Origin: Pseudomonadota bacterium
Lineage (GTDB): Bacteria; Pseudomonadota; Gammaproteobacteria; Burkholderiales; Sulfuriferulaceae
NCBI GenBank assembly: GCA_021795395.1
Contig: JAJYPN010000027.1
Span: 1-38,390, forward strand
Direction: 5' to 3'
Length of the DNA: 38,390 nt
Both the position numbers and the translations under genes were made by a program. The notes under the pieces were generated by a model that ran no database searches, was not told the origin of the DNA, and was given only the letters and a program-made list of their open reading frames with translations. Below are positions 1 to 8,919 of this stretch, one piece after another; positions within the stretch are counted from its first letter, which is position 1; each line of letters opens with the position of its first letter.

Positions 1-275
1 GATCTCTTTGCGAACCCTGTCCGACGTGTCAGGGCCGCGGCGAAGTCAAAACGGCGAAAACCGTATGCTATGAGATCCTGCGCGAAATCGTACGCGAAGC
101 TCGCCAGTTCAATGCCAAAGAGTACCGCATTCTGGCGTCGCAAGTGGTCATCGACCTGTTTCTCGACGAAGAATCGCAAAATCTGGCGCAATTGGGCGAC
201 TTTATAGCCAAACCGGTGTCGCTGCAGGTAGAGAGTATTTATACGCAGGAACAATACGATATTATTCTGATCTAG
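1..275 (+). CDS. rng: Ribonuclease G, C-terminal end (5' truncated by window)
   Basis: The frame is open from base 3 to the TAG at 273-275 and encodes about 90 residues. It contains the CPTC cysteine motif followed by GRGEVKT and VCYEILREIVRE, the zinc-linker and small-domain signature of RNase E/G. It ends YDIILI, like the short C-terminus of RNase G (no RNase E scaffold tail follows). RNase G is a 5'-end-dependent endoribonuclease that matures the 16S rRNA 5' end and decays some mRNAs. The N-terminal S1 and catalytic parts lie outside the window. It converges on the dynamin-like gene, with about 70 bp between the stops. Confidence 0.93.
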   Translation, partial: SLCEPCPTCQGRGEVKTAKTVCYEILREIVREARQFNAKEYRILASQVVIDLFLDEESQNLAQLGDFIAKPVSLQVESIYTQEQYDIILI

Positions 276-346
276 CGTATCGCGCTTATCCAGCCTGCAC
301 TCGGATTGTACGGAAAGCCGCTGGTCTGCAATTGGAATTCAGAACG

Positions 347-2272
347 TCAGTTATGCGCTTTAGCATGATTGACGGGTGGCGTACAATTCAAACCCTGCAC
401 GATGGCGTTGATTTCGCGCTGTTGAATTTCCAGCGTTGCCAATTGCTCTTTCAGCGCTACCGTTCTGGTTTGCAGGTTATCCAGATTATCGTGTACCTGC
501 CTGATGTTTTCGATACGCATTTCGAGTTGTTGCTTGTGGTCTCGTATACGCATCACCACCGGATCGAGGCTGCGTCTGAGCCAGCTGTTCGCCTCTGCTT
601 TTGCCAGTACGAACAGGCCTCGGGCTTCGGTTACGAGACCGAGATAAAATTTTTTCACCATGAAGCGTTTTTCCAGCATCAGATTCATCGGATCGCGTCC
701 GAACTGCTCCACTTCCTGCGTCAGCATGGCCAGTTTTTTTTCTCCGCTCTCCATGCTTAACTTCGGCGGTTTCAATAAAGGGAAATGGTGTTCCTCATGA
801 AAACGCACATAGGCGATTTCAAGCAAATGGGCAATTTTCAGCGAGCGCGCTTCCACTTCATGGAATTGCTCGATGATCTGCGCGAACAAGGCATCCATGC
901 CGCGCACCAGACCGGGCGTAGTCCAGCAATCCTCCAGCGTTGCGCGTCCCTTGACCAACATGTCGTCCAATACTTCTTCAGCCAGGGCGTCCAGCAGCAT
1001 ACGGCCCTGGTCCTGGATCACGTTCCGCGTCACTTTAAAATTGGTCGCAGCGTCGTCATACGCTTTTTTTTCTTTCCCCAACTTTTCGCGCAGAGCGGCG
1101 ACTATCTCCCTGTTTTTGCCCGAAAACTCCGTGAGCTGCTGCAGATCGCGCTCTAACGTCTCTCGCCGGGAAGCCATATTTTGCCGGGAAGCGTCGGCCA
1201 TGCTCAGTACTTCGCTGCATACCGATTGATATAATATCGCCTGTCGGGCGGGAATGATTTTTTCCGCCAGCAGATTTTCAAGCACGCCAATACCGGAGCG
1301 TTTTATTAATGCCTCGTCCCCCCGGATTTTACCCAGCAAGGCTTTCTGCGCCGATAATGCGATGACCTGGTTCGACTGCAAATGCAATTGATAGGCCGTA
1401 TGCTCTTTTTGCTTGTGGATGCTCAGATCGATTTCGTCTTCGCTTTTGATGTCGTCCCAGAGCATATCGATCTTGTTCAGGATCGCCACATAATGATTGG
1501 CATGCCGGCGAACGCTGCGCTCCCATATTTCCAGATCGGAGCGGGTAACTCCCGTATCAGTCGCCAGCAGAAACAATACACCATGGGCGTTGGGTATGGT
1601 GTTTAGTGTGAGTTCCGGCTCGGCGCCCAATGCGTTCAACCCCGGAGTATCAAGGATCGCCAACCCGTTTTTCAGCAAGGGATGCGGAAAATTGATCATG
1701 GCATAACGCCAGACCGGGATTTCCAGCATGCCGTCGCGCGATCTCGCCGCGTCAGCGGGACCGCATAAGCCCATCGCCTGAGCGTCTGCGACGGTGATTT
1801 TTTTTACCTCGGCCAGCGCGCTGAGCGCCGAGGCCATTTGCTTGACATCGCCAGGATGCAAACGCACGCTGCTCCATTCTACCGGCATGCGTTTGAGTGC
1901 AGAGATGGATTCATCGCGCAATCGCGTTTCGATAGGCAATAAACGCAAATACGGTTCACTGCCGCCATCGTAGAACAATTCGGTAGGGCACATCGTGGTC
2001 CGTCCGATATCGGAAGGCAGTAAACGCTGCTTGAAATCGGAAAAGAACAAGGCATTGATCAATTCGGTTTTACCGCGCGAATATTCGGCAACAAACGCCA
2101 GCATCAACTTGTCGCGTCTGAGGTTTTCGCCGAGATCGTACAGGCGCAAACTTTGCGCGGCTTCCACATCGGTATATTTTTCCAGCCACGCGCGATACGT
2201 TTCCAGCGCAGCCAATATCTGGTCGCGCCGCTGTTGATACTGCTCTACCCCTAGATCAAGCCTGTGAGTCAT
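347..2272 (-). CDS. Dynamin-like large GTPase
   Basis: This is a soluble protein of about 640 aa with a dynamin-type G domain. In the numbering of the longer start, G1 is AEYSRGKT (64-71), the switch-I threonines are in GRTTMCPT (92-99), G3 is DTPG (210-213) and G4 is NKID (268-271). The first glycine of the canonical GxxxxGK(S/T) is an alanine; I recall close bacterial relatives sharing this. After the G domain comes a long helical region, fitting a dynamin stalk. Bacterial dynamin-like proteins act on membranes, but this subfamily has no role I can name. The frame can begin at TTG 2278 (AGGAG 6 nt upstream) or at ATG 2272 (same AGGAG 12 nt upstream); I chose ATG, with real doubt. It lies about 100 bp downstream of yggT on the same strand. 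Confidence 0.85.
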   Translation of the reverse strand: MTHRLDLGVEQYQQRRDQILAALETYRAWLEKYTDVEAAQSLRLYDLGENLRRDKLMLAFVAEYSRGKTELINALFFSDFKQRLLPSDIGRTTMCPTELFYDGGSEPYLRLLPIETRLRDESISALKRMPVEWSSVRLHPGDVKQMASALSALAEVKKITVADAQAMGLCGPADAARSRDGMLEIPVWRYAMINFPHPLLKNGLAILDTPGLNALGAEPELTLNTIPNAHGVLFLLATDTGVTRSDLEIWERSVRRHANHYVAILNKIDMLWDDIKSEDEIDLSIHKQKEHTAYQLHLQSNQVIALSAQKALLGKIRGDEALIKRSGIGVLENLLAEKIIPARQAILYQSVCSEVLSMADASRQNMASRRETLERDLQQLTEFSGKNREIVAALREKLGKEKKAYDDAATNFKVTRNVIQDQGRMLLDALAEEVLDDMLVKGRATLEDCWTTPGLVRGMDALFAQIIEQFHEVEARSLKIAHLLEIAYVRFHEEHHFPLLKPPKLSMESGEKKLAMLTQEVEQFGRDPMNLMLEKRFMVKKFYLGLVTEARGLFVLAKAEANSWLRRSLDPVVMRIRDHKQQLEMRIENIRQVHDNLDNLQTRTVALKEQLATLEIQQREINAIVQGLNCTPPVNHAKAHN

Positions 2273-2348
2273 TCCCAAAAATCGCTCCTGACTGCATTTG
2301 TTTGCGACTATCCGTCGACGAATTTGACGAACTGGAGATTATGGCCTG

Positions 2349-2368
2349 TTTGCCGCAATCCCGGCAAA
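2349..2368 (-). terminator. Hairpin just after yggT, no U-tract
   Basis: A perfect 7-bp stem (TTTGCCG 2349-2355 with CGGCAAA 2362-2368) has a 6-nt loop and begins 2 bp past the yggT stop on the minus strand. No T-run follows, so it may attenuate or protect the mRNA 3' end rather than terminate. It separates proC-yggT from the dynamin-like gene. Confidence 0.35.
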
Positions 2369-2369
2369 T

Positions 2370-2945
2370 CTAGATCATTTGATGCGCCCATTGCATCATC
2401 CATGCGATGGGAAACATATCGATAAGCTCACAGACGATCAACACCAACATCGGCGACCAGTCGATATTGCCGGTGATCGGCACTATCTTCCTGAACGGAC
2501 GCAGGATGGGCGCAGTCAGCGAATCGAAACTGGCTGCCAGCGCAGAAAATGGATCAACCATCGACAATACGGCACCGACCAGAACTACGCCCATTACCAT
2601 ATGATTGGCGAGCGTCAGCAAGCCTGCCAGCGCCAGGAGCAGAAAGCCGGGTAATACTTCTGCCCCCGCCACCGCAAAGGGGAAACCCATCAGAGCGTAT
2701 TCGGCCCAGATCAACAGGATTTGCAAAGCTATAACCAGCAGCAGAATGGCAAAATTCAGAGCGCTTATTCGCGGAAATGCCCGTTTAAGTGGATTGATAG
2801 CGAAATTCGTTATTTTGAAGACGAACTGGACGAACGGATTGCGCGCCGGGATATACAACCATTGTATGTAGAGACGCAACAATAATGCAATCAATAATAA
2901 ATTGATCAGATTCTGCAACAAAAAGGCGAACATCCGGTTTAGCAT
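2370..2945 (-). CDS. yggT: YggT family integral membrane protein
   Basis: About 191 aa with two YGGT repeats. Each repeat has a hydrophobic helix followed by an amphipathic segment with a Pro/Phe motif (NPFVQFVFKITNFAINPLKR near the start; the second is around FDSLTAPILRPFRKIVP). Several membrane segments of L/I/V/A lie between them. Family members are inner-membrane proteins of poorly defined function, linked to osmotic or cation tolerance and coupled to proC, as here with 15 bp between proC stop and yggT start. An upstream GTG (2954) exists, but AGAGG sits 8 nt before the ATG at 2945 and overlaps the GTG, so the ATG is preferred. Confidence 0.9.
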   Translation of the reverse strand: MLNRMFAFLLQNLINLLLIALLLRLYIQWLYIPARNPFVQFVFKITNFAINPLKRAFPRISALNFAILLLVIALQILLIWAEYALMGFPFAVAGAEVLPGFLLLALAGLLTLANHMVMGVVLVGAVLSMVDPFSALAASFDSLTAPILRPFRKIVPITGNIDWSPMLVLIVCELIDMFPIAWMMQWAHQMI

Positions 2946-2960
2946 TGAATTCACCTCTCA

Positions 2961-3782
2961 TTAGTCTGGCAACGAATCGGCCAAAGCGTTGCCGAGTTCG
3001 CGCGACCGCTGTGCGGCGGCATCGATTGCCCGGCTAAAAACCGCATCGATGGCGCCAGCCTGCATGATCGATATCGCGCGCTCCGTCGTTCCGCCTTTGG
3101 AAGTCACCCTTGCACGCAACTCGGATACCTCTTCCGTACTGACTTCCGCCAGTTTGGCGGCGCCGGAAAAAGTCGCCAGCGTCAACTGCCGTGCCGCGCC
3201 GTCATCCAGACCCAATCGGATTGCCGCCTGCTGCATGGCTTCCATGAAATAAAATATATAGGCCGGTCCGCTGCCGGATATCGCCGTTACCGCATCCAGC
3301 AGAACTTCATCGTCCAGCCAGAGCGTGCTCCCTACCGATTGCATGATCGCGCCGGCCTGCTCGCGTTGCGCCGCACTAACGCCAGGCAGGGCGAAAAGGG
3401 CCGTTACCCCGGCGCCAACCATCGCCGGCGTATTGGGCATGGTACGCACTATGCGGGAATAATTCCGTAGCCAGCCCGACAAGGTTGCCGCGCGAATTCC
3501 CGCGGCGATCGAGACTACCAGTTGCTGCGAGAGCAACGGCGCCAGCTCCAGCGCTACCGATTGTACTTGATGCGGCTTGACCGCCAGCACGATCACATCC
3601 GCGTCCATGGCGGCTGCGCTGATATCGGGCCAGACCGAAATGCGGAATTCGGTCTGCAATTGTTGCCGGGATTCGGCCTTGCGCGCGACAGCACCGAGCC
3701 GTTCCGCGCCGATGCCATGACGCAGCAGTCCGGCGATCAGAGCAGTCGCCATATTGCCCGCCCCTATGAATACGATACGCAT
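2961..3782 (-). CDS. proC: Pyrroline-5-carboxylate reductase
   Basis: The protein is 273 aa, the usual ProC length. It makes proline by NAD(P)H-dependent reduction of 1-pyrroline-5-carboxylate, the last step of proline synthesis. The N-terminus has the Rossmann dinucleotide motif (GAGNMA at 7-12). The conserved AVKPHQ and TMPNTPA stretches follow, then the C-terminal dimerisation domain signature SGSGPAYIFYFMEA and the VTSKGGTTERAI motif. It starts at an ATG and lies between yggS and yggT, all on the minus strand, an arrangement common in Proteobacteria. No frameshift or truncation is visible. Confidence 0.97.
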   Translation of the reverse strand: MRIVFIGAGNMATALIAGLLRHGIGAERLGAVARKAESRQQLQTEFRISVWPDISAAAMDADVIVLAVKPHQVQSVALELAPLLSQQLVVSIAAGIRAATLSGWLRNYSRIVRTMPNTPAMVGAGVTALFALPGVSAAQREQAGAIMQSVGSTLWLDDEVLLDAVTAISGSGPAYIFYFMEAMQQAAIRLGLDDGAARQLTLATFSGAAKLAEVSTEEVSELRARVTSKGGTTERAISIMQAGAIDAVFSRAIDAAAQRSRELGNALADSLPD

Positions 3783-3853
3783 GCGTTTACCTCGGTCCTG
3801 ATATTATCCGTCCCCGCAGCGTTACACGGAATACAGTGCGAAAAATGTGTCCT

Positions 3854-4561
3854 CTAGCGATCAACTCCAGCGGCCCGCTTTATTCTGCTGCCAAACAGAG
3901 CGGTACCGACCCGTACTATGGTCGCCCCTTCGGCAATCGCTGCTTCCAGATCGTTGGTCATACCCATCGACAAGGTATCGAGCGCCATGCCTTGCCGATT
4001 CAAATCTTCGAGGCAATGGCGCAATTGCGCGAATTGAATTCGTTGCTGCGCGACGTCGTTGCCGGCTTGCGCTATCCCCATCAAGCCGCGTAACCGCAAT
4101 CCCGGCAAATCCCTGATTTGCCCAGCGAGATCCGACACTGCGTCGAATGCCACCCCGCTTTTGCCGGATTCTCCGCTGATATTGACCTGCAGGCAAATAT
4201 TCAGCGCAGGGCGCTCCTGCGGTCTGGCCGCAGAAAGGCGCTCGGCAATGATCACCCGGTCTACGCTGTGCACCCAATCGAAACCGGCGGCAATGGGTGA
4301 CGTTTTATTGCGTTGTATCGGCCCGATGAAATGCCAGCAGGCATCGATGTCGGCCAGAGCGCGTATCTTGTCCGCCGCTTCCTGCAGGTAGCTCTCGCCG
4401 AAGTCATGATGCCCCTGCTCCGCCAACGCGCGCACCGCGGCAGCCGGATACGTCTTGCTTACCGCCAGCAGGGTCACTTCTTCTGCCGCTCGTCCCGCCA
4501 AATCGGCCGCCCGTGCAATTCGTTGCCGAACCGCTTGCAATGAGCTTTTTACTATGTCCAT
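3854..4561 (-). CDS. yggS: YggS/PLPBP family pyridoxal phosphate homeostasis protein
   Basis: About 235 aa, forming a single PLP-binding TIM barrel like the N-terminal domain of alanine racemase. The PLP lysine is in AVSKTYP, and other family motifs are GESYLQEA, WHFIGPIQRNK, SMGMTNDLEAAI and VRVGTALFG. The protein binds PLP without known catalysis and buffers vitamin B6 and amino-acid pools. The frame extends upstream to a GTG at 4582, but the ATG at 4561 fits the family N-terminus (MDIVKSSLQAV) better. It is divergent from pilT with only 35 bp between, so the promoters overlap or are very compact. Confidence 0.94.
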   Translation of the reverse strand: MDIVKSSLQAVRQRIARAADLAGRAAEEVTLLAVSKTYPAAAVRALAEQGHHDFGESYLQEAADKIRALADIDACWHFIGPIQRNKTSPIAAGFDWVHSVDRVIIAERLSAARPQERPALNICLQVNISGESGKSGVAFDAVSDLAGQIRDLPGLRLRGLMGIAQAGNDVAQQRIQFAQLRHCLEDLNRQGMALDTLSMGMTNDLEAAIAEGATIVRVGTALFGSRIKRAAGVDR

Positions 4562-4596
4562 AATGCACGAATAATAAACCACAGGAATGATAGCGA

Positions 4597-5640
4597 ATGG
4601 AAATTTCTGAGCTGCTGGCGTTTGCCGTCAAGAACAAAGCTTCCGACCTGCATCTTTCGGCGGGATTGCCGCCCATGATACGCGTGAATGGCGATATACG
4701 CCGCATCAATCTGCCCGACATGAACCATCAAACCGTGCACGATATGGTATACGACATCATGAATGACGGTCAACGCAAAGTATACGAAGAGGCATGGGAA
4801 GTTGATTTTTCGTTCGAAGTGCCGACGCTGGCCCGTTTCCGCGTTAACGCTTTCAACCAGAATCGCGGCGCCGGGGCGGTATTCCGCACCATTCCGAGCA
4901 AGGTGCTGACGCTCGAAGAACTCAACGCGCCGAAAATTTTCAAGGAGATCGCCAATCAGCCACGCGGCATCGTACTGGTGACCGGCCCGACGGGATCGGG
5001 CAAATCGACGACGCTGGCAGCCATGGTGGATTACGTCAACGAAAACGAATACGGGCATATTCTCACCGTCGAAGACCCGATCGAATTCGTCCATCAAAGC
5101 AAGAAATGCGTCATCAACCAGCGCGAAGTCAGCACGCATACCATGTCGTTCTCCAACGCCCTGCGTTCGGCATTGCGCGAAGATCCGGACGTCATCCTGG
5201 TCGGCGAGATGCGCGACCTGGAAACCATCCGCCTGGCGTTGACCGCCGCCGAAACCGGTCATCTCGTATTCGGCACCCTGCATACCAGTTCCGCCGCCAA
5301 GACCATAGACCGTATCGTCGACGTGTTTCCGGCCGCCGAAAAGGAGATGGTGCGCTCCATGCTGTCCGAATCGATACGCGCCGTCATTTCGCAGACGCTG
5401 CTCAAAACCCGCGACGGCACCGGCCGCGTGGCCGCGCACGAAATCATGGTCGGCACCCCGGCCATCCGCAATCTGATCCGCGAGAACAAGATCGCGCAAA
5501 TGTATTCGTCGATACAGACGGGCCAAAACGTCGGCATGCAGACTCTGGATCAATGCCTGCAGGACATGGTCAAACGCAATCTGGTCTCGGTCGGAGAAGC
5601 GCGGACGAAGGCCGCCAACAAGGATATGTTTTTAGGATAA
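4597..5640 (+). CDS. pilT: Type IV pilus retraction ATPase PilT
   Basis: 347 aa, the full PilT length. This hexameric ATPase at the cytoplasmic base of the type IV pilus powers pilus retraction for twitching and DNA uptake. The N-terminal PAS-like domain starts near SDLHLSAGLPP. Walker A is GPTGSGKST (130-138), the Asp box surrounds LTVEDPIEF, Walker B is VILVGEMRD (199-207) and the His box is TGHLVFGTLHT (220-230). The PilT-specific AIRNLIRE motif lies near 289-296, which separates it from PilB and PilU. AGGA precedes the ATG by about 10 nt. pilU follows 3 bp after the stop. Confidence 0.98.
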   Translation: MEISELLAFAVKNKASDLHLSAGLPPMIRVNGDIRRINLPDMNHQTVHDMVYDIMNDGQRKVYEEAWEVDFSFEVPTLARFRVNAFNQNRGAGAVFRTIPSKVLTLEELNAPKIFKEIANQPRGIVLVTGPTGSGKSTTLAAMVDYVNENEYGHILTVEDPIEFVHQSKKCVINQREVSTHTMSFSNALRSALREDPDVILVGEMRDLETIRLALTAAETGHLVFGTLHTSSAAKTIDRIVDVFPAAEKEMVRSMLSESIRAVISQTLLKTRDGTGRVAAHEIMVGTPAIRNLIRENKIAQMYSSIQTGQNVGMQTLDQCLQDMVKRNLVSVGEARTKAANKDMFLG

Positions 5641-5643
5641 GCC

Positions 5644-6771
5644 ATGGACGCGTTAACGACGATACACGATTTATTGCGATTGATGCTGAGCAAACGCGCC
5701 TCGGATTTGTTTATAACCGCCGGCTTCCCCCCCGCGATCAAGGTCGACGGCAAAATCTCGCCGGTTTCCAATCAGACGCTGACGCCGTCGCATACCCGCG
5801 AATTGGCGCGCGGCATCATGAACGACAAGCAATGGCAGGAATTCGATCTCAGACACGAATCCAATTTCGCCATTTCGCCGCCGGAAATCGGCCGGTTTCG
5901 CGTCAATGCTTTCGTCCAACAGGGCCGCATCGGTCTGGTGATACGGACGATCACGACGCAGATCCCGAAACTCGAACAGCTCAATTTACCGCCGGTATTA
6001 TGCGATGTCGCGATGGCGAAGCGCGGGCTGGTGATTTTCGTCGGTGGCACCGGTTCCGGCAAATCCACCTCGCTGGCAGCAATGATCGGCTTTCGCAACG
6101 AGAATGCGCAGGATCACATCATCACGATCGAAGATCCGGTCGAATACGTGCACGACCACAAAAAGTCCATCATTACCCAGCGCGAAGTCGGCGTAGACAC
6201 CGAAAACTGGTTCTCCGCGCTGAAAAATACCTTGCGGCAGGCGCCCGACGTGATCCTGATCGGTGAAGTGCGCGATCGCGAAACCATGGAATACGCCATC
6301 GCGTTTGCCGAAACCGGCCATCTTTGCCTGACGACGCTGCACGCCAACTCGGCTAATCAGGCGCTGGACCGGATCATCAACTTCTTCCCCGAAGAACGCC
6401 GCCAGCAATTGCTGATGGATTTATCGCTTAACCTGAAAGCCTTCATCTCGCAGCGCCTGATTGCTCGCAAAGGATCGCCCGGCCGGATCGCCGCCGTTGA
6501 AGTCCTGCTCAATTCACCGTTGATCGCCGACCTGATTTTCAAAGGGCAGGTGCACGAAATCAAGGAAATCATGGCGAAATCGCGCGAAATGGGGATGCAG
6601 ACCTTCGACCAGTCGCTGTTCGACATTTACGAAGCCGGTCTGATCAGCTACGAAGACGCCCTGCGCAATGCCGATTCGCTCAACGATCTACGGCTCAAAA
6701 TCAAACTGCAAGGCCAGGAATCGAAAGACCGCGATATCATGTCGGGCATCCACAATCTGAATATCCTCTAA
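5644..6771 (+). CDS. pilU: PilT-dependent retraction ATPase PilU
   Basis: 375 aa, a PilT paralogue. Walker A is GGTGSGKST (134-142), the Asp box is ITIEDPVEY, Walker B is VILIGEVRD and the His box is TGHLCLTTLHA. The AIRNLIRE motif of PilT is replaced by SPLIADLIFKGQ, and the C-terminus is longer than in PilT, both typical of PilU. PilU assists PilT-driven retraction and cannot usually replace it. It is separated from pilT by 3 bp and is almost certainly co-transcribed. The gene converges on the rlmL-like gene with 32 bp between. Confidence 0.96.
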   Translation: MDALTTIHDLLRLMLSKRASDLFITAGFPPAIKVDGKISPVSNQTLTPSHTRELARGIMNDKQWQEFDLRHESNFAISPPEIGRFRVNAFVQQGRIGLVIRTITTQIPKLEQLNLPPVLCDVAMAKRGLVIFVGGTGSGKSTSLAAMIGFRNENAQDHIITIEDPVEYVHDHKKSIITQREVGVDTENWFSALKNTLRQAPDVILIGEVRDRETMEYAIAFAETGHLCLTTLHANSANQALDRIINFFPEERRQQLLMDLSLNLKAFISQRLIARKGSPGRIAAVEVLLNSPLIADLIFKGQVHEIKEIMAKSREMGMQTFDQSLFDIYEAGLISYEDALRNADSLNDLRLKIKLQGQESKDRDIMSGIHNLNIL

Positions 6772-6803
6772 TCATCGTCCCATCGCTCCGGCCAGATTCC
6801 CGA

Positions 6804-7955
6804 TCACTTGCGCGCCGATCCGGCAACGATTTTATATTCGAACAAGCGGCATTCGAGCGCGCCGTTGAACAAGGGCGTCCGCCGGGTCGCACTGAGCCGG
6901 ATGCGCTTAGGCAATTCCATGTCGGCGGAAAGTATATACGCATTCCAGCCTGCGCATTTGCGTTTCAGCCAGTCACCGAGTTTGGGATAAAACTCCAGCA
7001 ATTCGGCCTGCTCGCCGATACGCACGCCATACGGCGGATTGGTGACGATTACGCCGTGGTCGGCCGGAGCCGGCACTTCCAGTACATTGCCCTGTTTGAG
7101 TTCTATGACTTGATCGAGACCGGCTGCTTCCAGATTGACTCTGGCATCCGCCAGCGAACTGCCGAACATGTCGCGACCAAAGATCGGTTGCGCGGTCGCT
7201 GGCAATTGCGCTGCGGCTGCCGCCTCCTTAATGGGCGTCCATACATTGCCGTCGAAACGGGCGAGATTCTCGAAACCAAAATGGCGCCCGCTGCCCGGAG
7301 CGATATTCAACGCGATCTGCGCCGCTTCCATCAATATCGTTCCGCTACCGCACATCGGATCGAATAAGGGCACGCCCGGGCGCCACCCCGACAGCTTGAT
7401 CAAGCCAGCCGCCAGATTCTCATTGATCGGCGCGGCCCCCGCCTGTACGCGCAAACCGCGCTTGAACAGCGACGCGCCCGAGGTATCCAGATACAGCGTA
7501 CAGACTGTCGCCGTCAGAAAAGCGTGAATGCGAATTTCTGGCTCACGGATATCAACGTCGGGACGCGCATTGCAGGCATCGCGGAACCGGTCGCACACCG
7601 CGTCCTTGATGCGCAGGGTAGCGAATTCCAGGCTTTTCAGCGGCGATTTCTGTGCCGTCATCTTGACGACGATGCTACGTTCCACGCTGAACAGCGACGG
7701 CCAGTCCAGCGACAGACTGCCCTGATAGATATCTTCCTCGTTATCGTATTCGCCGCCGCCGATCCGCCACAACACGCGACTCGCCAGCCGCGAGTGCAAA
7801 TTAACCCGGTAGCATAATTCGAATTTTCCGGAAAACGCCACGCCTCCGTAAGTCGGCGCCAGATTCTCCGCGCCCTGTACACGCAGTTCGTCCGCCAGCA
7901 AAGCCTCCAGTCCGCGGGGGCAGGTGGCGAAAAATTTCTCTGGTTTCATGGTCAT
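6804..7955 (-). CDS. rlmL: THUMP-domain 23S rRNA N2-guanine methyltransferase (RlmL/YpsC type)
   Basis: 383 aa. An N-terminal THUMP RNA-binding domain (about residues 40-160) is followed by a class I SAM-dependent methyltransferase domain. The SAM loop is FDPMCGSGT (198-206) and the N2-guanine catalytic motif is NPPYG (306-310). This is the short RlmL form; gammaproteobacterial RlmKL fuses a second methyltransferase domain. The predicted reaction is m2G2445 formation in 23S rRNA (family knowledge). Its ATG overlaps the hemJ stop as ATGA at 7952-7955, showing translational coupling. Confidence 0.88.
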   Translation of the reverse strand: MTMKPEKFFATCPRGLEALLADELRVQGAENLAPTYGGVAFSGKFELCYRVNLHSRLASRVLWRIGGGEYDNEEDIYQGSLSLDWPSLFSVERSIVVKMTAQKSPLKSLEFATLRIKDAVCDRFRDACNARPDVDIREPEIRIHAFLTATVCTLYLDTSGASLFKRGLRVQAGAAPINENLAAGLIKLSGWRPGVPLFDPMCGSGTILMEAAQIALNIAPGSGRHFGFENLARFDGNVWTPIKEAAAAAQLPATAQPIFGRDMFGSSLADARVNLEAAGLDQVIELKQGNVLEVPAPADHGVIVTNPPYGVRIGEQAELLEFYPKLGDWLKRKCAGWNAYILSADMELPKRIRLSATRRTPLFNGALECRLFEYKIVAGSARK

Positions 7956-8368
7956 GCAAACTCCGGTTTCACTACGACAAGTATTACGATCACGAATAAG
8001 ATCAATACCGGCAATTCATTGAACCAGCGGTAAAATACGTGGCCATATTTATTTTTATCCCGGGCAAACAGGGCGACCAGATGACCGCAATACAAATGAT
8101 AGACAACCAGCGCGGCAACCAGCGCCAGTTTGATATCGAGCCAGGTACCGGCATAACCGTAACCGAGCCACAGCCAGCCGCCGAACAGCAGCGCCAGCAC
8201 GCCCAAAGGCGTCATAAAGCGGTACAATTTGCGTTCCATCAGTTTAAACTGTGCGATGGTGGCGGCATCACTCACCATCGCATGATTCACGAACAACCGC
8301 GGCAAATAAAACAGTCCGGCAAACCAGCTCACGACAAAAATTATATGCAATGCCTTGATCCACAACAC
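7952..8368 (-). CDS. hemJ: HemJ-type protoporphyrinogen IX oxidase (membrane)
   Basis: 138 aa with about four transmembrane helices. HemJ family motifs are visible: WIKALHIIFVVSWFAGLFYL at the N-terminus with the conserved His8, a central WLDIKLALV helix with the conserved lysine, and YRWFNELP before the last helix. HemJ oxidises protoporphyrinogen IX to protoporphyrin IX in the inner membrane, the penultimate step of heme synthesis in bacteria lacking HemG/HemY. The start is a GTG with GGAGA about 8 nt upstream. The stop overlaps the downstream methyltransferase ATG by 4 nt. hemB lies in the same window but is not linked. Confidence 0.85.
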   Translation of the reverse strand: MLWIKALHIIFVVSWFAGLFYLPRLFVNHAMVSDAATIAQFKLMERKLYRFMTPLGVLALLFGGWLWLGYGYAGTWLDIKLALVAALVVYHLYCGHLVALFARDKNKYGHVFYRWFNELPVLILFVIVILVVVKPEFA

Positions 8369-8382
8369 TATCTTATCTCCAC

Positions 8383-8919
8383 ATGATTAAACGATTCATG
8401 GATCATCCCTGGCGCAAGAAACTGACGCCCTCTCCGTCCACCCTGATTTTATTGGGATTGATCGTGTATTTCTGGTTTCGTCCGCCGGCATGGATCAGCT
8501 CCGAACACCGTCCGGTCGCCGATGTCGCGGTGCAGTTGAGCAACGGGCAAACCGTACGGCTGGACTCGCTGCGCGGCAAAGTGGTCGTCATCGCTTTCTG
8601 GGCGACCTGGTGTCCGTATTGCCGTCACGAACTTCCGGCATTGCAGTCATTCTACAGCGACTGGCGCGGTAAAGGCGTACAGGTATTGGCATTGTCCATC
8701 GAAGACGACCCGGCGCTGGTAGCCCGATTCATGCGCCGCAACGCGTATACCTTCCCCGCGGCGCTGGCGGGCGCCACCGTCCAGCACGCCTTCGGCGGCA
8801 TCACCAGGGTGCCGGTGTCCTTCATTATCGACAAGCGTGGCTCAATCCGCTACAAAATCAGCGGCCAGGTTTATTACGGCCGACTGAGCGATCTGATCAC
8901 TCCTCTACTGCGGGAATAA
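8383..8919 (+). CDS. Membrane-anchored TlpA/ResA-like thiol-disulfide oxidoreductase
   Basis: 178 aa. A signal anchor around residues 18-32 precedes a periplasmic thioredoxin fold with the active site WCPYC (Cys77, Cys80). The cis-proline loop is RVPVSF. The layout matches the ResA/TlpA/DsbE group, which reduces disulfides in the periplasm, for example in apocytochromes before heme attachment, which fits the resB/ccsA genes 25 kb away. The exact substrate cannot be read from sequence. The start is 14 bp from the divergent hemJ start, and the 3' end overlaps the convergent DinB-like gene by 23 bp. Confidence 0.82.
   Translation: MIKRFMDHPWRKKLTPSPSTLILLGLIVYFWFRPPAWISSEHRPVADVAVQLSNGQTVRLDSLRGKVVVIAFWATWCPYCRHELPALQSFYSDWRGKGVQVLALSIEDDPALVARFMRRNAYTFPAALAGATVQHAFGGITRVPVSFIIDKRGSIRYKISGQVYYGRLSDLITPLLRE

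Noticed and set aside
2353-4111. 18-bp direct repeat (CCGCAATCCCGGCAAATC at 2353-2370 and 4094-4111)
   Set aside because: One copy is part of the post-yggT hairpin and the other encodes yggS residues. Two copies alone do not support a repeat family, though a genome count would settle it.
4552-5553. 333-codon minus-strand frame across pilT
   Set aside because: Antisense shadow of pilT, which has every expected motif.
5106-6266. 386-codon plus-strand frame spanning pilT and pilU
   Set aside because: An out-of-frame shadow rich in Arg/His/Gly that crosses the pilT-pilU boundary; the two ATPases explain the DNA.
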